From Caprella mutica (taxonomy: Eukaryota; Arthropoda; Malacostraca; Amphipoda; Caprellidae): a stretch of 64,000 nt of DNA. Where the stretch lies: NCBI GenBank assembly GCA_947561585.1, contig CANNZV010001455.1:157522-221521 (forward strand). The letters run 5' to 3'. The position numbers were made by a program, and so were the translations under genes. Of this stretch, positions 40,201-49,200 are shown in pieces; position 1 is the stretch's first letter; each line of letters begins with the position of its first letter. The notes under the pieces were generated by a model. It made no database searches and was not told the origin of the DNA. It was given only the letters and a program-made list of their open reading frames with translations.

Positions 40201-43200
40201 ATTTTCATCGCATCACTTATTGCTTTAGATAGTTGGTATTTTTCGGATAGAATTATCTTTGGAGAAATGTGCCTTTTTTATTAAACATATTCTTACTTCA
40301 TATTTAAATCCATGTTTTCGTGACTGCAATCTCATATCAAAATAATAAGTATCCAATGAGTGTCTTAGCACCTGTCCTTCTCATCATTATCTGTGCGTAT
40401 CAGCATAAGCAGTAGCGATAGAAGACTGAGGTCACGGTAGTAGTGTGTCTCAACAATGTCATGTCACCATTTGTGTCACTTGGTAACTATGTCATGTCAC
40501 CATTTGTGTCACTAGGTAACTATATCATGACACCATTTGTGTCACTTGGTAACTATATCATGTCACCATTTGTGTCACTTGGTAACTATATCATGTCACC
40601 ATTTGTGTCACTTGGTAACTATATCATGACACCATTTGTGTCACTTGGTAACTATATCATGTCACCATTTGTGTCACTTGGTAACTATATCATGTCACCA
40701 TTTGTGTCACTTGGTAACTATATCATGTCACCATTTGTGTCACTTGGTAACTATATCATGGCACCATTTGTGTCACTAGGTAACTATATCATGACACCAT
40801 TTGTGTCACTTGGTAACTATATCATGTCACCATTTGTGTCACTTGGTAACTATATCATGGCACCATTTGTGTCACTTGGTAACTATATCATGTCACCATT
40901 TGTGTCACTTGGTAACTATATCATGTCACCATTTGTGTCACTTGGTAACTATATCATGGCACCATTTGTGTCACTAGGTAACTATATCATGTCACCATTT
41001 GTGTCACTTGGTAACTATATCATGTCACCATTTGTGTCACTTGGTAACTATATCATGTCACCATTTGTGTCACTTGGTAACTATATCATGGCACCATTTG
41101 TGTCACTTGGTAACTATATCATGTCACCATTTGTGTCACTTGGTAACTATATCATGGCACCATTTGTGTCACTTGGTAACTATATCATGACACCATTTGT
41201 GTCACTTGGTAACTATATCATGGCACCATTTGTGTCACTTGGTAACTATATCATGTCACCATTTGTGTCACTTGGTAACTATATCATGGCACCATTTGTG
41301 TCACTAGGTCAATATATCATGTCACCATTTGTGTCACTTGGTAACTATATCATGTCACCATTTGTGTCACTTGGTAACTATATCATGGCACCATTTGTGT
41401 CACTAGGTAACTATATCATGTCACCATTTGTGTCACTTGGTAACTATATCATGTCACCATTTGTGTCACTTGGTAACTATATCATGTCACCATTTGTGTC
41501 ACTTGGTAACTATATCATGGCACCATTTGTGTCACTTGGTAACTATATCATGTCACCATTTGTGTCACTTGGTAACTATATCATGGCACCATTTGTGTCA
41601 CTTGGTAACTATATCATGACACCATTTGTGTCACTTGGTAACTATATCATGGCACCATTTGTGTCACTTGGTAACTATATCATGTCACCATTTGTGTCAC
41701 TTGGTAACTATATCATGGCACCATTTGTGTCACTAGGTCAATATATCATGTCACCATTTGTGTCACTTGGTAACTATATCATGGCACCATTTGTGTCACT
41801 TGGTAACTATATCATGACACCATTTGTGTCACTTGGTAACTATATCATGGCACCATTTGTGTCACTAGGTCAATATATCATGTCACCATTTGTGTCACTT
41901 GGTAACTATATCATGGCACCATTTGTGTCACTAGGTCAATATATCATGTCACCATTTGTGTCACTTGGTAACTATATCATGTCACCATTTGTGTCACTTG
42001 GTAACTATATCATGTCACCATTTGTGTCACTTGGTAACTATATCATGACTCCATTTGTGTCACTTGGTAACTATGTGACAAGTATGTCACCACATGTGTC
42101 ACTTGGTAACTATGTGACAGGTATGTCACCACATGTGTCACTCTACTCACTCTTATCAGTGGCTTATCTTAATTAGTCTCAATTATAGCCACTGTAGCCG
42201 TCATTAGAGCAATAACTCACTGATATCGAGTTACAGGAGGTCTAACTATATGTTCTACAGGCATTTGCTGTGTGATTACCATACCTTGTATGTCTTACAC
42301 TGAAAATGTAAATGATAAGGTAAGTTATATGTTATTCTGACCGTAACGTAATTTCGTACCGTTATAAACCTTAATTCTGAATTAGGAATCCAGCTTTTAA
42401 TGAGTTTGACTATCAGAATGTATTGGAAGGTTTGACTATGTGTTTAAAAACCACATGTCTTATTCATAGATCTACGGTACTGTATTTTATACAATTTGTT
42501 AGTATATATACTAAACTAATGTGTAACAAATTTCAAGTAGAAATATTGAATATATGAGAAGAAATAAATACATAGGTAATAGGTAGATAAGACATTGGCA
42601 ACTGAGATAGCAGAGGTGTGACTGGGTGGAGTGTGACCCAATCACACATTGGATGAATATGTAACTGAACGAGAACAGCTAATGGAAGTGTACGTGAATT
42701 TTTTCACTTAATGGCTACAATTAAACATATTCTTTAACCACTAATTTAAACATTTTTGATTTTCGGATTCGTGTATTTAAATATTTCCCTTGCGATATAT
42801 GAATTTAAATCATTTTAATAATTGTAATACATTATATAAATTCAGGTTTAGAAGGTAAACTTAGCTTTTTGTATAGCCTTGCTATGGATATTATTTCTTG
42901 TATATCGAAAAGTAATAATAGAGGTCGAAGAAAATGAAGTAAAGCAGTAAAATTCAGGATATTGAACATCGCAAACACTCAGATGAATGAAAAATATTTA
43001 CGACAAGAAGAAAGTTGATGCTGCTTCGAATTTCAAAATACGAGGAGAGTGTTTGGCGTACTTGGAAATGTTGGTATGTTTCAGTCTTCTTCTTTACCAT
43101 TTTATTGCATTGTAAGTACAGTTCAATGAATATCTTTAGCTACTGCATTCCACTGTAAGTTTAGTATGATATCATTATTGTAAGTTTGAATTGGTAAGAA

Positions 43201-46200
43201 AATCTGAATGACACTTTATAGCTCTATAGGTTTTTATACAATTCAAAAGGATATAACAACGCGGAGTGTCACAATAGGAACACGAGAAGGGTAAGCTCCG
43301 AATTAATAATTCAGAAAGTATATGATAATTTAGATAGCAAGCTATAAAATAATTATTTTATAGTTTTCTTATATGGCCGAAGATCGAACAGCTCGATAAC
43401 TCGTAACAATTAGCCTTCATTTACCGTTTGCAATTTGATCATTCTAGAAAACTAATATTTCTATAATGTTACTCTATGATATTTGGTTTATAGAGTTAAT
43501 GTCAATTTAGTTTGTCTCTGTGTTTTTACCTTGTTGTGATTATGTATCTTTCAAAAAGTTCTTCATTTTTAAAGTTTTATTTCGGATAACATAAAAGATT
43601 AAAAAAATGAAATCGAGAATTTGGCCAAATTCTTGGAAATGTTCAAAACAATTATAGCAATAACTGCATATGCATTTTTAAAATTAAATCTAGAAAATAA
43701 TAGAAAATGAAATAAATGTTTCCATCAAATCATATACTACTTTTTGTACCAATATTGTATATTGTATATTTTGCTGGTATACATATTGCGCAATTTCAGA
43801 ATCACTTTACGGTTCGATAATTTAATTATTACAATGAAAAACTTCCTGCAGTTCTAACAAAGAAAAACAAGTAAAACAACAACTATTTTCTGGACAGATA
43901 TTCGGTTACACAGCACTTGTTTGCATGTCCACTGTACAAAAGTTACAGTTTGTATCCCAGTTAGAAAAGTTACAGCAAGTGTACTGGAACACGTTAAAGA
44001 GTTACAGTGAGTGTACTGGAACACGTTAAAGAGTTACAGTGAGTGTACTGGAATACGTTAAAGAGTTACAGTGAGTGTACTGAAACACGTTAAAGAGTTA
44101 CAGTGAGTGTACTGGAACACGTTAAAAGAGTTACAGTGAGTGTACTGGAACATGTTAAAGAGTCACAGTGAGTGTACTGGAATAATGTAGTCCAACTAAC
44201 TCACGTAATAAATTGATTCAAAGCATAAATTGTTGACCCATTAAATAAGAGTAAACTTTTTTCTCTGTGTATTTTCTCATATGCTCGCTAATGTGTACCA
44301 GTCCAATAACTCGTCACTTCCCCTAGTGCAATGAGTGAGTTGATAGCGTGACAAGACTTTTTGACAGTACTTACTATTATCTGAACCTTATCTAAATTAG
44401 TGACAATTGTGACAGTAACATTGGAGGAGAAAAACACTGTCAAACTGACTTGAAAACGCAGTCGACCTGACGTGAAAACATAGTCAAACTGACCTGAAAA
44501 CGCAGTCAAACTGACCTGAAAACATAGTCAAATTGACCCAAGCTTTTATTAAATGTACAGCGCTTTTACAGAAACATAGTCAAACTGACCTGAAAACGTA
44601 GTCAATCTTACCTGAAAACAGAGTCAAACTGACCTGAAAACATAGTCAAATTGACCCAAGCTTTTATCAGATGTACAGCACTTTTACAGAAACATAGTCA
44701 AATTGACCTGATCATTATTATATTATAATTGTGATCAAAATGACAAGATACAAAATGTGTTCTGCCCAATAACTCATAACACACCACACATCAACGAATT
44801 ACATTACTAGTTCACATCTCCAATATGAGTTAGAGTGTACCTTCATACGAGGGGTAAGTTCTTTCCAATATTTATTGGAGTATCGAATGTTAGTACCACA
44901 AAGCAATGATTCATAACTACTAATAACAAATATTGAACATCAGATATCCATGAACAGAATGAGGCTAAAGATGTGATAAATAATTCGGTATACTTGGTTC
45001 ACGCAATTTAATGATATTGCACTATCTTAAGATTGCGCTGCACGTTTTTAGGTTCCTGAAATAGTGCAACAATCTCGAGATTACGCAAGGCATGTAATGG
45101 TATATAGCAATGCTACCACTGATGGGGAAAATCCAAATAAATTGAGGAAAATCCCACTTAAATTGAGGAAAATCCCACTTAAATTGAGGAAAATCCCACT
45201 TAAATTTAGGAAAATTCCACTTAAATTTAGGAAAATCCCATTTAAATTGAGGAAAATCCCATTTAAATTGAGGAAAATCCCACTTAAATTGAGGAAAATC
45301 CCATTTAAATTGAGGAAAATTCCTCATATGGGTAAAATGCGAACTGCTTGGGGGAATGGAAGAATATTACCTAGTTGAGTAGTTACAAATTAGGTGCCTA
45401 GATACACTAGGTAGGTAATTGCAAGAGGAGTGTTTCGTGTTCACAGGGGGAATGTTATCGATGAACTGGGAGGAGCACACATCGATCATTGTTGAAATGA
45501 TTTCAATATTAAACTCTCACTTCCATTTCTCTGATTCATTTCCCCAAGATTCGTTACCTTATCTCGTTCATAGAATGTAAGTTAATGCGATGATAGAGGG
45601 GGGGGGGGGGGGAGGAGCTAAGGGGGTAAACGCCCCATTTCCGTTCAATTTCCCATCGCAACTCAAAGTTTGAATATTCGAAAACTGTGATGCAATTCGA
45701 ATATCCGTTTCAGTTTCTCGATGCCGTTTGATTTAGGAGATCTGGTTAGAATTACAGACTGTGATTTGGAATGAGACGAATTCGTCACTTTATTTACGGC
45801 AAAGAAAGAATACCAATTAGTATTAGGTACTAACTTTATTCCAGTGGCAATATGTTTTAACATCGTATTTACAATTCATGTCATTTATTATTCACTTTAT
45901 TTCCCCACTGAAATGTCCATTGGTTTTAATTGACAAGATGCAATTATTGCATCAATTACAATTAGTTATTTGAGTGATAACGTATTGCAATATTAAACTA
46001 ACAATTCGCTACAGTTATTGACGTGTTTGTTTTATATTTAAATAAATTGTACTTGGAAGTGAACAGAGGAGAAATAAGGCAAAGGATACATCAACAGCTT
46101 GTGAGTAATGGCTATAAACTCTAAAGGGCCGTACACACGTAGGGTTTTTTAAGTCTTTCCACCAGACTTTTTGCTAAGCTCCTCCTACTTTTTCAACAAT

Positions 46201-49200
46201 ATTTTTGAATAATTTAAGAAAAAACGATTAAATTATTATTAATTGTAGTTGGTATCCATGATACATGCAGGTATCATGGATACCAACTACAATCAACAAT
46301 AATTTCACAGTTTTTTCTTATATTCTCGTGGAAAAAGTAGGAGGAGCTTAGCAAAAGGTCTGGTGGAAAGACTTAAAAAACCCTACGTGTGTACGGCCCT
46401 TCAGTGATAGATATATCCTTTACCTTACATTACTAAGAACAATTAAAAAAAAAGTAAGATAGATATTTTACCTATTTGATCTTCTCTATAGTTGAATGTC
46501 GTAGATTGTAGCTAATATTCCGACTACGGGAGGTGTTTTGGTAACTGATATTAGACCAATAGGCTAATATTAATTGAAATAATCGCTTCGGTATTTTTAT
46601 ATGATTATTCTACGGAAGACGATAGGTTAATAGTAATTGTAATTACTATTGTACATTAATAACGGAATAAAATTGAACTACTTGATATTTATAACAGTTA
46701 ACTTCACTAGTTCACTAGTTACAAATACTACTGGTAACTCGTTATTCTTCATGGGCCAGTACAGTAGTGCAACCTAGGCACGGCCTAGATATAATGCTTT
46801 AATACCGATTGCAGTGCTTTTCTTTTTCTATCTTTCATTTCTCCCCTTCAGGTTATACTCTAGCATTAATCACACAAATGGCCCCATGGCAGTGGATATT
46901 GACTCAAATGATGCACAGGGCAATCACATCTCAACTGTAGGATACAATTTAACAAAGTATGCTAGGAATTAGAATATACTCATAGTAGAGGCTTAATGTG
47001 TCTATATTGTGAATATGTTTATATCATACATTTTTTGCTATCTTTTACATACGTTGTTTGAATTCTAAGTTTCAGTGTGATTCAGATGGATTAACTTTAA
47101 TCATATTAATATAATAATGAATAATAAAAATGAAGTCGATATACTTTAATTCAACAGAAAATACAGTCATGATTATTAATTGTTTATTGACCATACAAAA
47201 TAATTAAAATAGACTTAATTCAATGCTCATTACTTGTAATAATCATAAAATAAAAGAGAGCTAATGTTTATAATTTGAACTATCTGGAAATATAAGTCAA
47301 ATAAGGTGAGTAATTACCGTAGAGTTACATTCTTTTGAATGTACTTCAAGTACAATAAGCTGTTTGTTCACTGATTGTTATGTTTAGATCTGTTATCACA
47401 GAGCATAACAGTAACTCATTGCAGTTAGCACACTAATACTGAATTAATGTTCACTGTAAGCATAAATATAGCTTCAGACATCTTAATTTGAGGTGTTATT
47501 GTCGGAATGTGTAAAAGGTAGACTAGAAGTGTTTTAAATGTATGATAAATTATGACTTATGTTTTCTAAGAATTATGGTAGTTGATGTATGAGCTTTTTA
47601 TCATCAAATATATATTATCATCTACACAATTACCACCTAACATTTCTACAATATGAACATGCACACCTTCATCAATACATGAGTATAGCTTTATAGACTA
47701 TCATATTTTCTATACGACCACTACGCTAGAAAGTTATGGTGGGGATATGGAGGATTAAGGGAGATCATCTCTTAATCTTCCATGGCCCTGCTATGATTCT
47801 CTATTAAAGTTTATATGCTATTCTTCTTTTATATGCAATAAAAACAATTTAGCATGCTGGATGCAGTCACTACACAGGCAATAGATTCAGCAACTATCAG
47901 CATCACAAATAAGAGACCACGCAGAAACACGTGACTCTTCCATCTCACTGAACCAGTTTACACATAGTAAATGAATAGAGAAGTATACCAAGTACAATAT
48001 TGGAACATCTGAAAATATTATGAACATTTTTATAATACATTGTGTTCGTGTATATTTTAATATAACAATAAATAGTAATAAAGCAAAATTGAAAAGTCTT
48101 CCATTTAAGCAATAATTATTCAATATTTGATGTTTATCGAGGCCCACACAATTTCCTCTTCCATCTATTTGCATCATTTATCAAAGTACGCAATATATTC
48201 TCGAACATTTTGGTTCTTTTCAAATAAGAATTTACATGACAAAGCATCAATGATTTCCAAAGTAGTGATTTAGATAGGTAAGATATTTTGGTTCAATTTG
48301 TTTATTTTCAAGAGATGGAAATGGTATGAATGTTTTCGATGCTTGAAATGAAGTCGAAGTGATATTTTTACCTCCAGTTGCTGCACCTATCTGCTAACTG
48401 TTCTTTTTAATTTAGAATGGCATCATAAAACTGTAAGAAATTTACTGGCGATTCAGATTGTAATCAACAGGAGGGATATAAAATACCAATAGGCAGTGTT
48501 CAATATATCTAAATAGTTATTTAAAATCTAATAGCTGTATTGTTATGTACAGAATTCACAATAAAGCTGAAATAGCTCATCTGCGTATTTCAAACTCCAT
48601 TCTATCTTTATTCCTCCCTATTGGAATAATGAATAATTTATTTCATAATTGGGGAACATGCCAGATATTATCATACAAATGAGTAAATTTATGCCAAATG
48701 AGAGGATGAAAAAAGTGATACTTTGGGATGAAAGAAATTGTAACAGTGGGTAATACTGGGTAATAATGGGTAACACTGAGTAACACTGGGTAATACTGGG
48801 AAACACTGGGTAACACTGGGTAATACTGGATAACACTGGGTAACACTGGGTAACACTGGGTAACACTGGGTAATACTGGGTAACACTGGGTAAAACTGGG
48901 TAACACTGGGTAATAATGGGTAACATTGGGTAATACTGGGTAATACTGGGTAACACTGGGTAACACTGAGTAACACTGGGTAATAATGGGTAACATTGGG
49001 TAACACTGGGTAACACTGGGTAACACTGGGTAACACTGAGTAACACTGGGTAATACTTGGTAATAATGGGTAACATTGGGTAACACTGGGTAACACTGGG
49101 TAACACTGGGTAACACTGGGTAACACTGAGTAACACTGGGTAATAATGGGTAACATTAGGTAACACTGGGTAACACTGGGTAACACTGGGTAACACTGGG

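Noticed and set aside
47887..48177. 96-codon minus-strand frame
   Set aside because: It overlaps a transposon-end fragment and has no motif or neighbouring exon.
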